A DNA stretch of 64,000 nucleotides from JAFEBO01 sp044221315 (GCA_044221315.1 JBGAPK010000022.1:1-64000), one strand, 5' to 3'; counted from the first letter of the stretch, positions 40,155-50,117 are shown. Notes: generated by a model from the sequence alone, not told the origin. Translations and numbers: made by a program.

Positions 40155-42791
40155 ATGGTCTGGCAAGCGGGATTTCTCGTTCGATTGCTCGGCGCGGCGG
40201 TGTGCTTTGTTTCGATGGCGCGCGCCCAGTGCGAGCCGGGCTGGCTGCCGGGCGATGGATTACCGGGGCTTGACGGGCCGGTGTATGCGCTGACGCTCTG
40301 GGATGCGGACGGCCCCGGGCCGGCGGGCGAGGTGCTTGTTGCGGGGGGCAGTTTCCGCGTGGCGGGGAACGCGGGCGCGGTCAACATCGCGGCGTGGAAC
40401 GGGCATTGCTGGTCGTCGTTCGGCGGGACAAGCGGGACCGTGCGGGCGCTCGCCGTGCTTTCGACGGGCGAACTGGTCGCGGGGGGCGAATTCACGAGCG
40501 TCGGCGGGAGCGAAGGCATTGCGCTGGTGAGCGCTGCGCGGATCGCGAGGTGGGATGGAGCGCAGTGGTGGGCGATGGGCATCGGCATGACGGACAGGGT
40601 GTCGGCGCTTGCGCCTCTTCCCGGCGGCGAGATCGTGGCGGGCGGCGTGTTCATCCGGGCCGACAACAAGCCGGTCAATCGCATTGCGCGATGGGACGGG
40701 AGCGCGTGGTCGGCGGTCGGGAGCGGGATGAATCTGCCGGTCGAATCGGTCTGCCGCCTTCCGAACGGGGACATCGTGGCGGGCGGCGCGTTCACCTCTC
40801 CGGGCAAGTCGATCGCGCGATGGGACGGTGTTTCATGGAAGACGCTGGGCGCGGGCTTTACATCGCCGATCCATGCAGTCGCGGCGATGGCGAACGGGGA
40901 TGTGATCGCGGGCGGGGATTTCTTTTCGGTCGGGGCGGTTGCCGCGAATCATGTGGCGCGATGGAACGGGAGCGCGTGGTCCCCGATCGGAGAAGGCGCG
41001 GGCGGAGTGGCCGGCGGGGTCAATTCGATCGCGGTGACCGCGTCGGGCGGGCTTGTGACCGGGGGTTCCGGGCCGGTGTCGAACTGGAACGGAAGTTCAT
41101 GGACCGCGATCGCGGAGCGGCTCGACGGTTCGGTCTTTGCGGTTGCGGCAATGCCCGGCGGCGACTTGATCGTCGGGGGCGACTTCACGAGCGCGGATCC
41201 GATCGTCGCCAAACGCGTGGCGAGGTGGAACGGCGCCGCGTGGACCGCGCTCGGCGTCGGGTTGCAGAACTCGGTTTCTGCTGTCGCGGTGCGGCCGGAT
41301 GGAGAAGTGATCGTCGGGTGTTCGCTCGGCTTTGCGGCGCCGGGGCAGAACTACGCGTTTCGATCGCGGGGCGGCGGGGCGGGGGGATGGCTGCCGCTGG
41401 GTGATCGGATCGACAACGACGTGCTGTGCCTGGCGATCATGCCGGACGGGGACGTGATCGCGGCCGGGACGTTCGAGAGCGCTGGCGGGCAGCCGATGAG
41501 CCGGATCGCGCGATGGGATGGAGGCGCGTGGAGGGCGCTCGGGTCGGGGTTGAACGACCGCGTGCGGGCGCTGGCGGTTTTGCACGACGGGAGCCTTGTC
41601 GCGGGCGGGGATTTTACGGAGGCGGGAGGACATCCGATCCCGTGGATTGCGCGCTGGGACGGGTCGGACTGGTCGGGCCTTGGCGATTCGCCGGATGCGC
41701 TGGTGATGTCGCTGGCGGTCTGTCCGAACGGCGATCTGATCGCGGGGGGCTGCTTCGGGCACGCGCAGGGAGAGATTGCCAAGTGCATCGCTCGGTTCGA
41801 TGGGGTGAACTGGCACTCGATGAGCACCGACACGGACTTCTGTGTGTCGGCGCTTTCGGCGCTCGCCAATGGGGATGTGATCGCGGGCGGCAGTTTTTCC
41901 CGGATCGGCGGGACGAGCGCGAACGGGATCGCGCGATGGGACGGCGATTCGTGGTCGGCGCTCGGCGAGGGAGTCTTCGGGCAGGTGCGGGCGATCGTGC
42001 CGCTGCCGACGGGGGAATTGGCCGTTGGGGGCTCGTTCTCGACGGCCGGCGAGGTGTCGGCATGGAACGTGGCGATGTGGGATGGTTCGTGGTCGGCGAT
42101 GTCGGATGGCATCCTGAGTGTGCCGGGCTTCACCGGCGAGGTGCTGGCTCTCGCGAGAACGCCCGGGGGTGAGTTGTTCCTCGGCGGAGATTTCCAGCCC
42201 ATCTTCGGAAACTTCTTCAATATGTATGCCCGGTGGTCGCCGACGCGAGCGCCGGTGGTTGCGATGCAGCCACGGTCGAGGCTGTTGACCGTTGGCGGAG
42301 AATTGTCATTCGAGGCGGCACCGGCGAACGGATACTTCGGAGTTGTGCATCACTGGCAGCGGGAAACCGCGACGGGCTCGGGATTTTTCGCCGATGTGAA
42401 GAACGGCCCGGGCGGCGCTTCACCCGGCGGCGGCACAGTCTCGGGCGCGAGTGGTTCGCTCCCATCTCCCACCGACGGTACATCCGCGACGCTGTCGATC
42501 AGCGGCGTGCAGCACTCAGACTTGGGGAGGTACAGGATCGTGTTCGAGAACGGATGCGGGCAGGCCGCGAGTGCGCCCGCCAAACTGCAGGGGCATGGCG
42601 CAGATCTGAACGCGGACGGCCTTGTCGATGACGCCGATTTTGTTCTGTTTGCGGCTCAGTACGACCTGGTGCTGTGTGCCGACCCGCTGATGCCAGACTC
42701 GTGCTCGGCGGATTTCAATCATGACGGGCTGGTGGATGATGGAGATTTCACGGTCTTCATTCCCGCGTACACCAAGATGATCTTCAAATAG
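40155..42791 (+). CDS. Secreted propeller-repeat protein with Ig-like and dockerin-like C-terminus, 878 aa
   Basis: A paralogue of the gene at 35335. The signal peptide is residues 1-24 (LLGAAVCFVSMARAQC). A shared cap, CEPGWLPGDGLPGLD, is followed by 13 full and one partial repeat such as 'LPNGDIVAGGAFTSPGKSIARWDGVSWKTLGAGF'. The Ig-like domain keeps the stretch NGPGGASPGGGTVSGASGS, identical to the paralogue. The tail (DLNADGLVDDAD, DFNHDGLVDDGD) again has only the inner cysteines and ends in MIFK. The ATG at 40155 has GGAGGAG 7 nt upstream; upstream in-frame ATGs lack such a site. Confidence 0.87.
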   Translation: MVWQAGFLVRLLGAAVCFVSMARAQCEPGWLPGDGLPGLDGPVYALTLWDADGPGPAGEVLVAGGSFRVAGNAGAVNIAAWNGHCWSSFGGTSGTVRALAVLSTGELVAGGEFTSVGGSEGIALVSAARIARWDGAQWWAMGIGMTDRVSALAPLPGGEIVAGGVFIRADNKPVNRIARWDGSAWSAVGSGMNLPVESVCRLPNGDIVAGGAFTSPGKSIARWDGVSWKTLGAGFTSPIHAVAAMANGDVIAGGDFFSVGAVAANHVARWNGSAWSPIGEGAGGVAGGVNSIAVTASGGLVTGGSGPVSNWNGSSWTAIAERLDGSVFAVAAMPGGDLIVGGDFTSADPIVAKRVARWNGAAWTALGVGLQNSVSAVAVRPDGEVIVGCSLGFAAPGQNYAFRSRGGGAGGWLPLGDRIDNDVLCLAIMPDGDVIAAGTFESAGGQPMSRIARWDGGAWRALGSGLNDRVRALAVLHDGSLVAGGDFTEAGGHPIPWIARWDGSDWSGLGDSPDALVMSLAVCPNGDLIAGGCFGHAQGEIAKCIARFDGVNWHSMSTDTDFCVSALSALANGDVIAGGSFSRIGGTSANGIARWDGDSWSALGEGVFGQVRAIVPLPTGELAVGGSFSTAGEVSAWNVAMWDGSWSAMSDGILSVPGFTGEVLALARTPGGELFLGGDFQPIFGNFFNMYARWSPTRAPVVAMQPRSRLLTVGGELSFEAAPANGYFGVVHHWQRETATGSGFFADVKNGPGGASPGGGTVSGASGSLPSPTDGTSATLSISGVQHSDLGRYRIVFENGCGQAASAPAKLQGHGADLNADGLVDDADFVLFAAQYDLVLCADPLMPDSCSADFNHDGLVDDGDFTVFIPAYTKMIFK

Positions 42792-42807
42792 CCGCTTCCT
42801 CGAGCGT

Positions 42808-42830
42808 CACGCCCGGTTTTATGGGGCGTG
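42808..42830 (+). terminator. Hairpin after the gene at 40155
   Basis: CACGCCC and GGGCGTG pair around a 9-nt loop, 17 nt after the stop. There is no T-run, so it may be a REP-like palindrome instead. Confidence 0.4.
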
Positions 42831-42978
42831 CCGGGGAATGTTCGTGCGGCACGCGAGAAGGCGGCGTGATCGCAAGAAAGCGGGGAGACGGCGCTGGGTG
42901 ATTTGCTGCCGTCGAGTAAGATCGTCTCGAGTGGAGAGAGGTCCAGGGTATGGCAGCCCGCCATTCAAGGAGTTGGGC

Positions 42979-44265
42979 GTGGGGAAGTTTTTCATTCACT
43001 CGTCTTGCGGCGCGGCGGGCGCGTTTCTTCTGGCTTCTTGGTCTTTCGGCGCTGTGACCGTCATCGACCTCGGTGTCCTCACCGGCGGCACGTACTCCTA
43101 CGGAAGTGCGGTCAGCGCCCACGGCACGGCGGTGACCGGCTATGCGGATGTTTCGGGCGATGCCGGAAGCGGTGAGCGGGCGTTCCGGTGGACCGCGGCG
43201 GGGGGCATGCAGAACCTCGGCCTGCTTGACGGTGCCGCGGGCTCGTCGAGCGGATCGGGAATCAGCGCCGATGGGAATTTCATTGCGGGCACGAGTGCTT
43301 ATTGGGCCGGCGGCACTCACGGTTTTCGCTGGAATGGCGGAACAGGTCTGATGGAGGACACCGACGAATTGCCGGGCGGGTCGTTCCACTCGTCGGGCGG
43401 GCATGCCATCAGCGCCGATGGCACCACAACGGTTGGAAACAGTAATTCCTCCGTCGGCTTCCGCGCGTTCCGCTGGCGGGTGGTTGGAGGAATCGAGAGC
43501 CTGGGTGAATTGCCGGGCGGGTTCAATTCCGACGCGCGCGGCGTGAGTGCGGACGGTTCGGTCGTGACGGGCCTTGCCGATTCGCCGAACGGAAACCGCG
43601 CGTTTCGATGGACCGCGGCGGGAGGCATGAAGAGCCTGGGAGTTCTCGCGGGGCAGGCGTCGTACGGCTGGGCGATCAACGCGGACGGGAGCGTGATCGT
43701 CGGCAAGAGTGATTCGCCTATCGGAACGGTCGGATTTCGCTGGACTGCCGCGACGGGGATGGTGGGCCTCGGACTGCTGCCGGGGAGCCCGTACGCCTCG
43801 GCGCACGGCGTGAACGCCGACGGCTCGGTGGTTGTCGGAGTTTCAGCGCTGCCGGGGTTCACGGGCTATCACGGGTTCCTGTGGACGAGCGCGCTGGGGA
43901 TGAAGGACCTTCAGACGTATCTGCCGACGCTGGGCGCCGATCTCACCGGCTGGACGATCTCGCAGGCGCTGGCGATTTCGGCCGACGGGACGGCTATCAC
44001 CGGGAACGGAATTCACAACGGGCAGGTCCGCGCGTTCCTTATCAAAGGGCTTCCGTTCGGAAACTCGTGCCCGGCGGATCTCAACGGCGACGGGCAAGTG
44101 GATGATGCGGACTTTGTGATCTTCGTCGGGGCGTACAACATTCTGGACTGCGCCGATCCGTCGATGCCTGCAGGTTGTCCGGCGGATCTGAACGGCGACG
44201 GAGTGGTGGACGACTCGGACTTTGTGGTGTTCGTGGCCGCCTACGACGCGCTTGTGTGTCCGTAG
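42979..44265 (+). CDS. Secreted HAF-repeat protein with dockerin-like tail, 428 aa
   Basis: A signal peptide (residues 1-23, SSCGAAGAFLLASWSFGA) precedes a run of ~48-residue HAF-type repeats: 'GVSADGSVVTGLADSPNGNRAFRWTAAGGMKSLGVLAG'. HAF repeats are found in secreted proteins of many bacteria and are thought to form a beta-propeller; no enzyme activity is known. The tail is a model four-cysteine version: CPADLNGDGQVDDADFVIF...LDCADPSMPAGCPADLNGDGVVDDSDF, ending LVCP. The GTG at 42979 has AAGGAG 7 nt upstream. TAAGAT at 42917-42922 may be its -10, giving a ~50-nt leader. Confidence 0.87.
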   Translation: MGKFFIHSSCGAAGAFLLASWSFGAVTVIDLGVLTGGTYSYGSAVSAHGTAVTGYADVSGDAGSGERAFRWTAAGGMQNLGLLDGAAGSSSGSGISADGNFIAGTSAYWAGGTHGFRWNGGTGLMEDTDELPGGSFHSSGGHAISADGTTTVGNSNSSVGFRAFRWRVVGGIESLGELPGGFNSDARGVSADGSVVTGLADSPNGNRAFRWTAAGGMKSLGVLAGQASYGWAINADGSVIVGKSDSPIGTVGFRWTAATGMVGLGLLPGSPYASAHGVNADGSVVVGVSALPGFTGYHGFLWTSALGMKDLQTYLPTLGADLTGWTISQALAISADGTAITGNGIHNGQVRAFLIKGLPFGNSCPADLNGDGQVDDADFVIFVGAYNILDCADPSMPAGCPADLNGDGVVDDSDFVVFVAAYDALVCP

Positions 44266-44275
44266 GCCGGCCGGG

Positions 44276-44325
44276 GGTTTCCCGACAAGGCGGACGGATT
44301 GCCGGGGAAAGCCGCGCATTTTTTC
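44276..44325 (+). terminator. Probable terminator after the HAF protein gene
   Basis: GGGTTTCCCG can pair with CGGGGAAAGCC across about 18 nt, with one mismatch and one bulge. GCGCATTTTTT follows. Confidence 0.5.
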
Positions 44326-44445
44326 AAGATAACAAGCAAAAAGCCCGGTAGCGAAAAGCTCTCGGTCTTTGCCATGATCCCAATGCGCGAGGAAAACGCC
44401 TGCCGGTGTCCGGCATTGCATCCCCTCGCCGGAAAAGGGCGCCCC

Positions 44446-46101
44446 ATGGTGAATCGTCTCGTGCTCGCGGTTGTGGCTGTCTGCCTTCCCACTGTCGCTC
44501 TGGCCCAGACGGGGTATTCGATTACGGGCGGGCTTTCCAACTTTGACTGCAACAACCACTGCGATGATCCGTGCGATGAGTTCGAGATCGAAATCGAGGG
44601 GATCCATCCGGAGGATGTGGTCCATTGCTACCACAACGGCAACTACGGCTCGCCGACGGTGACGCTGTCGTCGGACGGCACGTTCACGATCATCGATTAC
44701 CGCAACCCGGCGCACCCAACGGCCGTCGGCGCTGTCGAGCACTTTGGCATTTCGCTGAAGCAATTGAGCGCTGCCACGCCGATCCGAGTGCGATGGATGA
44801 AGGCCGGGCACCCGGCGACGGTGAACGGGCAGGTGCCCAATCCGGGCGGGGGCACGACGCACGCGACGCAGCCGATCATGCCGACGGTCTCGTGCGACAT
44901 GGGGTACGGGGGCATCGTCGGCAATGTGACGTTGAACGTCATCAACAACGACCCGGTGCAGTCGATCTGGATCAGGCGGAGCGCCCAGCTTTATTCGGGG
45001 ACGGTGTCGCTCGAATCGCTGATGCCGACCGACCCGGTTGTCACGTCGACGGTCACGATCGATAGCGCTCCGGTGCTGCTCGGACCGGGTGCGACGGCCT
45101 CGTACACGTCTGACCTTATCGAAGTAGAAGACAGCCAAAGCGTGGTGTTCGCGGCGACGTACTACCAGGATCTGAACGCGGGCGGCCCCTTCGGCATGTG
45201 GCACGACATCGGCGTGCAGCTGGGCAATGTCATGACCGCAAGCATCGCCAGCCCGGAGGGCGCGTGCGAGTATTACGCGCCGACCATCATCGAGCAGCCG
45301 GTCAATGTTGATGCGGCGGCGGGGCACTCGGTCGACGTTCGCATCAACGCGGATGGGAACGACATGACCTTGTCGTACCAGTGGATGAAGGATGGCCAGG
45401 ATCTCGTCAACGGCAACGGATTCAGCGGTGTGACCGGCGACGAGCTCTCGATCGACGAGTTGTCCGCGGCCACCGAGGGGTTCTATTCGGTGCGGGTCTT
45501 CAACGAGTGCGGTTCGACAGTCTCGCGGTCGGCGCTGGTGTTCATCACCGGGCACAACATCGATCCGACGTGGGGCGACGCCTGCCCGACCGTCGCCGAT
45601 CAGCCGCTGTCGAATTCGAGCTGCGGCGCGGGCTCGGTGCTGGCGACCAGCGCCATCGGTGCCGGGCCATTCACCTACCAGTGGCAATGCGTCGGGCCGG
45701 GCGGGGTGATCTGCGGCGACCTGGTCGATGGCACGTTTGTGGACCCGGAGACCGGACGGACGTTCGACGTCTCGGGCGCGAACTCGCCGGTTCTCTACAT
45801 CACAAACATCCACGTTGGCTCGGGTTCCAATGAGCTCTCGTTCGCGGCGCGGATCGGCAACGTCTGTGGCGAAACAACCTCTGGCACGGCCGTGATCCGG
45901 GCCTGCACGGCGGACTTCAACTGCGACACGTTCATCGAAGATCAGGACTTCACGATCTTCGCAGGGGCGTATGACATTCTGCTGTGCTCGGACCCGCTGA
46001 TGGACCCGGGCTGCCCGGCAGATATCAACGCCGACGGGCTTGTGGACGATGCGGACTTTGCGATGTTCGCCGGGGCGTACGACACGCTGCTGTGCCCGTA
46101 A
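44446..46101 (+). CDS. Secreted Ig-like protein with dockerin-like tail, 551 aa
   Basis: A signal peptide (residues 1-21, VVAVCLPTVALAQ) precedes a ~270-residue N-terminal region. It contains a cysteine-rich start (NFDCNNHCDDPCDEFEIEIEG) and beta structure of unknown family. Two Ig-like domains follow, at about 285-370 (LSYQWMKDGQDLVNGNGFSGVTG...SVRVFNECGSTVS) and 380-480 (FTYQWQCVGPGG). The tail has all four cysteines; its first loop, DFNCDTFIEDQD, is altered at position 6, while the second, DINADGLVDDAD, is normal. The ATG at 44446 has GGAAAAGGG upstream. It is convergent with the antisense epimerase gene. Confidence 0.84.
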   Translation: MVNRLVLAVVAVCLPTVALAQTGYSITGGLSNFDCNNHCDDPCDEFEIEIEGIHPEDVVHCYHNGNYGSPTVTLSSDGTFTIIDYRNPAHPTAVGAVEHFGISLKQLSAATPIRVRWMKAGHPATVNGQVPNPGGGTTHATQPIMPTVSCDMGYGGIVGNVTLNVINNDPVQSIWIRRSAQLYSGTVSLESLMPTDPVVTSTVTIDSAPVLLGPGATASYTSDLIEVEDSQSVVFAATYYQDLNAGGPFGMWHDIGVQLGNVMTASIASPEGACEYYAPTIIEQPVNVDAAAGHSVDVRINADGNDMTLSYQWMKDGQDLVNGNGFSGVTGDELSIDELSAATEGFYSVRVFNECGSTVSRSALVFITGHNIDPTWGDACPTVADQPLSNSSCGAGSVLATSAIGAGPFTYQWQCVGPGGVICGDLVDGTFVDPETGRTFDVSGANSPVLYITNIHVGSGSNELSFAARIGNVCGETTSGTAVIRACTADFNCDTFIEDQDFTIFAGAYDILLCSDPLMDPGCPADINADGLVDDADFAMFAGAYDTLLCP

Positions 46102-46126
46102 GGCACTCTGCTGTTCCGAAGCGGCA

Positions 46127-47056
46127 TCAGCCGATGATAACCTCGAACCGGCACTCGGTCGCCAGGGACTCGCCGGGGTTGAGAACGACCGTTCCCGTGC
46201 CGGGGACGCCTCTCGCGCCGAGGTTGAACGCGTCGTTGACCTGGGTCTGCGGCTCGACGGCGACGAAGGGAAGCGGCGTGCCGCTCGTGCCGTTGGCGTG
46301 GGGCGCGAAGAGGACGAGATGGCCCATGTTGGGTGATGCGCTCATGCGGAGCATGACGTCGCTGGCGGACCAGCGGAGCTCGGCGGTGCCCTTGAAGCCT
46401 GCGAAGACGGCGTCGATGTGGCGGTCGGGGAGCGACGCGAGCGAACGCAGGTGCTCTGAGAGTTCATCCGGCGATGCCGGCCCGGTCGCGCAGCAAGCGG
46501 TGGTCGGGTATCTCCCGCTCACGGGCGCGCGGACGTGCAGCACATCCCGGTCATCCCAGAGCCTCCGGGAGAAATACGGGTGGTGCCCGCAGCCGGCGGG
46601 GAACGGCGCGGTGTCCTGGTTGTGCACGGCGAGCCGTGCGATGAGCGCCGAATCCTCCAGCACATATTCCGCGCGGCAGCGGTACCTCCATGGCCAGTTG
46701 GAGTCCGGGTGCGCCGTGCTGTCGTACTCGAGCGAGACCGAGGCCGGATCCCGCCGGAGGACTTGCCACGGCCGCTTGCGCACATCACCGTGCTGGGCGG
46801 TGCCGTCCGCGGTGTTCGCTTTCAACTGAATTTCTCTTCCCTGAAAGGGAAATCTCGCGTCGGCGATCCGGTTCGCCCACGGCGCCATGATGAACGAGCC
46901 CAGCAGCGACGCGTTCGTCTCTTCCGGGGCGGCGCGTCTCATCAGCGGGTAGTAAAACCCGCTCGGTCCCAGCACCGCGAAGTCCGCGACCCCCGCTCCC
47001 AGTTCCGGTGAAATCGAGGCCCGCAGCTTCCCCTTTGTCATCGTGATACAGGCCAT
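46127..47056 (-). CDS. Aldose 1-epimerase (mutarotase) family protein
   Basis: A 309-residue galactose mutarotase-like protein, which interconverts alpha and beta anomers of hexoses. Visible family elements are LLGSFIMAPWANRIADARFPFQG (residues ~50-72, with the NR motif), TAQHGDVRKRPW (substrate His), FPAGCGHHPYF (second His pair) and FVAVEPQTQVNDAFN (catalytic Glu). The ribosome site AAGGGAG precedes the ATG at 47056. It is the only minus-strand gene inside the 25-kb dockerin cluster. It has no signal peptide and is presumably cytoplasmic. Confidence 0.88.
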   Translation of the reverse strand: MACITMTKGKLRASISPELGAGVADFAVLGPSGFYYPLMRRAAPEETNASLLGSFIMAPWANRIADARFPFQGREIQLKANTADGTAQHGDVRKRPWQVLRRDPASVSLEYDSTAHPDSNWPWRYRCRAEYVLEDSALIARLAVHNQDTAPFPAGCGHHPYFSRRLWDDRDVLHVRAPVSGRYPTTACCATGPASPDELSEHLRSLASLPDRHIDAVFAGFKGTAELRWSASDVMLRMSASPNMGHLVLFAPHANGTSGTPLPFVAVEPQTQVNDAFNLGARGVPGTGTVVLNPGESLATECRFEVIIG

Positions 47057-47157
47057 GAAACGCTCCCTTGCTCAATTTCCTCGATCATTCCGCCTTGGGA
47101 CGGTCGTCGCGCCCACCTTCACAGAGCATCTACGAGGTTATTGGCCCAAAAGGACTA

Positions 47158-47186
47158 TTGATCCGCGACCGGCCGCGCGGTACGTT
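47158..47186 (+). promoter_or_regulatory. Sigma-70-like promoter of the dockerin gene at 47250
   Basis: TTGATC (47158-47163), a 17-nt spacer and TACGTT (47181-47186). The leader would be about 57 nt. Confidence 0.5.
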
Positions 47187-47249
47187 GGTGGCCGGTCGAT
47201 CATCGGCGTGCCGCGGCGGCTCACGAACTCCATTGGCGGGGAAATCACC

Positions 47250-49889
47250 ATGACGTTTCTAATGCGCGCTCCGGCGCTCGTGACCGTTCTTGCAGCCTCC
47301 GTCCACGCTGGTTTTCCTGTCGCGCGGGCCGATGACCCGTGCTACACCGGGTTCATTCCCAGCGACGGCTTCCGGGGCGTCCACGGCGTCGTCTACGGCA
47401 GCACCGTGTGGGATCCCGACGGCTTCGGCCCGCGCACGCCTGTGCTCGTGATCGTCGGCACGTTTGATTATGCCGGCACCCTTCACACCAACAACATTGC
47501 TGTGTACGACCCCGCGACCGGCAAGTGGGAGGCCTTGGGGAACGGGATCGGCTACCCGGGCAGCACGCTGATATACAAGGCGACCGTTCTGAGCAACGGC
47601 GATCTCGTCGTCGGCGGGGGTTTCAATATCGCCAACGGTGCGGTCGCGAATTCCGTGGCGCGCTGGGATGTCTCGACGTCCTCGTGGCAGCAGCTCGGCA
47701 ACGGGATCACCGACGGCTTCGTCACCGCGCTCACTCCCCTGGCCAACGGCGGGCTTGTTGCGGGCGGCAACTTCTACACACTCAATGGAAGTCCCGCCGG
47801 ACACATCGCCCGCTGGGACGGCACGAGCTGGTCCAACATGAACGGTGGCGTCTCCGCGCCGTCGTCCGTTCAAGTCTTCTCGCTCACCACGCTCGCGAAC
47901 GGCGACGTCATCGCCGGAGGGCTCTTCGCCTCCGCCGGCGGCAGCCCCGCGCAGAACATCGCGCGATGGAGCCCGGCGGGCGGTCCCGGCGGCACGTGGT
48001 CTGCTCTCGGCAGCGGCGCCGATGGACTTGTGACCGCGCTCGCGCCGCTGGCGAACAACGACTTTGTCGCCGGCGGCAGCTTCCAGCACATCGCGGGCAA
48101 CGCCATCCCCGGAATCGCACGCTTTGCAACCGCCGGCGGCGGGACCTGGTCGGGCTTCGGGACGGGAATTTCCGGAGGCGTCGCCGCGATCAACCCGCTC
48201 GCCAACGGCGACATGCTCGTCGGTGGTTACTTCAATGCGGCGGGCGGAAATCCCGCTCCCAACATCGCGAAGTGGACCGCGGCCTCTTCGTCCTGGGACA
48301 CGGTTGGCGGCGGCACAAACAGTGTTGTCCGCTCGATCTCGGTTTTCAGCAACGGCAACTTTGCGGCCTGCGGCGATATGACCCAGATCAACGGGCTTCC
48401 CGGCTTTGGTGTGCAGATCTGGAACGGGACCGCCTGGCTCAACTGGCCCGGCTTTGGATCACAAGTTCGCGCCGTCGCCAGCCTTCCAAACGGCGATGTT
48501 GTTGCCGCGGGCTATTTCGAGACAGCCGGGGTCGGCAGCGCGAAGCACATCGCGCGGCGGACCGGCACAACATGGTCGCCGATCGGAGCGGGAATCACAG
48601 GCTCGCCCGCCGCGCTCGTCGGTCTGCCCGACAACGGCTTCATCGTCGGCGGCTCGATCTCGATGGCGGGGAATACGCCTGTCTCGAACATTGCGAGCTG
48701 CTCCAGCGCCGGCAGCTGGACCGCGCTCGGAGGCGGAATCGACGGCGAGGTTCTCGCGCTCTGCCGCACGTCCGGCGGAGACATCATCGCCGGAGGCTTC
48801 TTCGGCAGCCCCGGCGCGAACGTGGCCCGTTGGAACGGCATCGCCTGGTCGCCGCTCGGTGACGGACCCGGCGGCGGCGTGAACGCGCTCATCGAACTGC
48901 CGAACGGAAATATCGTGGCCGGCGGCGATTTTTATTTGGATGGCGGAGCGGTCGGGAACCGCATCGCGCTCTGGGATGGCGAGTCATGGTCCCCGATCGG
49001 AGAAGGATTCGACAACGAGGTGCGCGCACTCGCGGTTCTGAACAACGGCGATCTCATCGCCGGCGGTTCATTCGAGAGCAGCGGCGAGACCGAGGTGCGC
49101 TATATCGCGCGCTGGGATGGCGCCGCCTGGCAGCCGCTCGACGGCGGCACCAGCGGAAGCGTGTACGCGCTGGCAACGCTTTCGGGCGGTGACCTCATCG
49201 TCGCCGGTGAGTTCAGCAACGCCGGCCCCGGGTACTCGCTCGGGATCGCCCGCTGGGCCGGCGGCGCGTGGCAATACATGGACTCCGGCGTTGGCGGTTC
49301 CGTCTACGCACTCGCCGCCGCTCCCGGCAACGCTCTCCATCTCGGCGGCAGTTTCCTCGGGGTCGGGTCCGGCCCGTTCGACGGCGGATTCTCGTCTCCG
49401 TACTTCGCGGATTGGAAGGGCGGCGGATTCTCGATCACGCAGCAGCCGGCGCCGGCGTCGAATTGCCCGACGGGGATCGCGACGTTCACGTTCGGTGTGA
49501 GCGGCGGCGGATCGGTGAGCTATGAGTGGTTCCTGAATGATTTCCCGGTGGACGCGGACCTGAACCCGACGGCGCACGAGGCGACGCTCGTGCTCGATCA
49601 TCCGACGATCGACAACGCGGGAACCTATTACTGCTACGTCACGAGCGACTGCGGCACCCTGACGAGCGATCCGGCCGAACTGACCATCGAAACATGTTGC
49701 CCGGCAGACTTCAATTTCGACGGGCTGGTGGATGATACGGACTTTGTGATCTTCGTGATCGCCTACGACGAACTCTTGTGTCCGGAGCCGCCGGATCCGT
49801 GCCCGTGCGATTTGAACCTGGACGGGATCGTGGAGGACGCGGACTTTTCAATCTTCGTGGCGGCGTACAACGCGCTGCTTTGCCCGTAG
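47250..49889 (+). CDS. Secreted propeller-repeat protein with Ig-like and dockerin-like C-terminus, 879 aa
   Basis: The third double-propeller-like paralogue. A signal peptide (residues 1-27, VTVLAASVHAGFPVARADD) is followed by about 13 repeats such as 'LTPLANGGLVAGGNFYTLNGSPAGHIARWDGTSWSNMNGGV'. An Ig-like domain lies at ~735-815 (ASNCPTGIATFTFGVSGGGSVSYEWFLNDFPVD...GTYYCYVTSDCG). Unlike the other two paralogues, its tail has all four cysteines (CCPADFNFDGLVDDTD, then CPCDLNLDGIVEDAD, ending LLCP), so head and tail types are not strictly linked. The ATG has GGGGA upstream and a good promoter at 47158-47186. Confidence 0.88.
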   Translation: MTFLMRAPALVTVLAASVHAGFPVARADDPCYTGFIPSDGFRGVHGVVYGSTVWDPDGFGPRTPVLVIVGTFDYAGTLHTNNIAVYDPATGKWEALGNGIGYPGSTLIYKATVLSNGDLVVGGGFNIANGAVANSVARWDVSTSSWQQLGNGITDGFVTALTPLANGGLVAGGNFYTLNGSPAGHIARWDGTSWSNMNGGVSAPSSVQVFSLTTLANGDVIAGGLFASAGGSPAQNIARWSPAGGPGGTWSALGSGADGLVTALAPLANNDFVAGGSFQHIAGNAIPGIARFATAGGGTWSGFGTGISGGVAAINPLANGDMLVGGYFNAAGGNPAPNIAKWTAASSSWDTVGGGTNSVVRSISVFSNGNFAACGDMTQINGLPGFGVQIWNGTAWLNWPGFGSQVRAVASLPNGDVVAAGYFETAGVGSAKHIARRTGTTWSPIGAGITGSPAALVGLPDNGFIVGGSISMAGNTPVSNIASCSSAGSWTALGGGIDGEVLALCRTSGGDIIAGGFFGSPGANVARWNGIAWSPLGDGPGGGVNALIELPNGNIVAGGDFYLDGGAVGNRIALWDGESWSPIGEGFDNEVRALAVLNNGDLIAGGSFESSGETEVRYIARWDGAAWQPLDGGTSGSVYALATLSGGDLIVAGEFSNAGPGYSLGIARWAGGAWQYMDSGVGGSVYALAAAPGNALHLGGSFLGVGSGPFDGGFSSPYFADWKGGGFSITQQPAPASNCPTGIATFTFGVSGGGSVSYEWFLNDFPVDADLNPTAHEATLVLDHPTIDNAGTYYCYVTSDCGTLTSDPAELTIETCCPADFNFDGLVDDTDFVIFVIAYDELLCPEPPDPCPCDLNLDGIVEDADFSIFVAAYNALLCP

Positions 49890-50082
49890 GTCGGCGTTGG
49901 CTTCGGGCTTGCAATTGGAGACAGGCTGTGCCGGAGCTGGTTTGCGTTGAGGTGGCGCCGGTCGGCCACCCGTCGGCTCGGGCGGCCCATCCTGAAGAGC
50001 CCAATCCGCATCGCCCTCGTGACGTGTTTGCCCGGGTCTTTTCGGCGAGGGGCTCGGGATTTTGCCGGAAGGCCGAATTGGC
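49890..50082 (+). other. Spacer after the gene at 47250
   Basis: About 190 bp with no gene. No clear terminator was found for the upstream gene. The promoter and long leader of the peptidase gene follow. Confidence 0.5.
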
Positions 50083-50111
50083 TTGGTGCCGAAGGCGTTT
50101 TCTGATAACCT
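50083..50111 (+). promoter_or_regulatory. Sigma-70-like promoter of the S8 peptidase gene
   Basis: TTGGTG (50083-50088), a 17-nt spacer and TAACCT (50106-50111). The start point near 50118 would give a leader of about 260 nt, the longest seen in the window. Confidence 0.5.
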
Positions 50112-50117
50112 GCGGTC

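Noticed and set aside
43843..45813. A 656-residue minus-strand open frame
   Set aside because: It is Arg/Val-rich and antisense to two well-supported dockerin genes.
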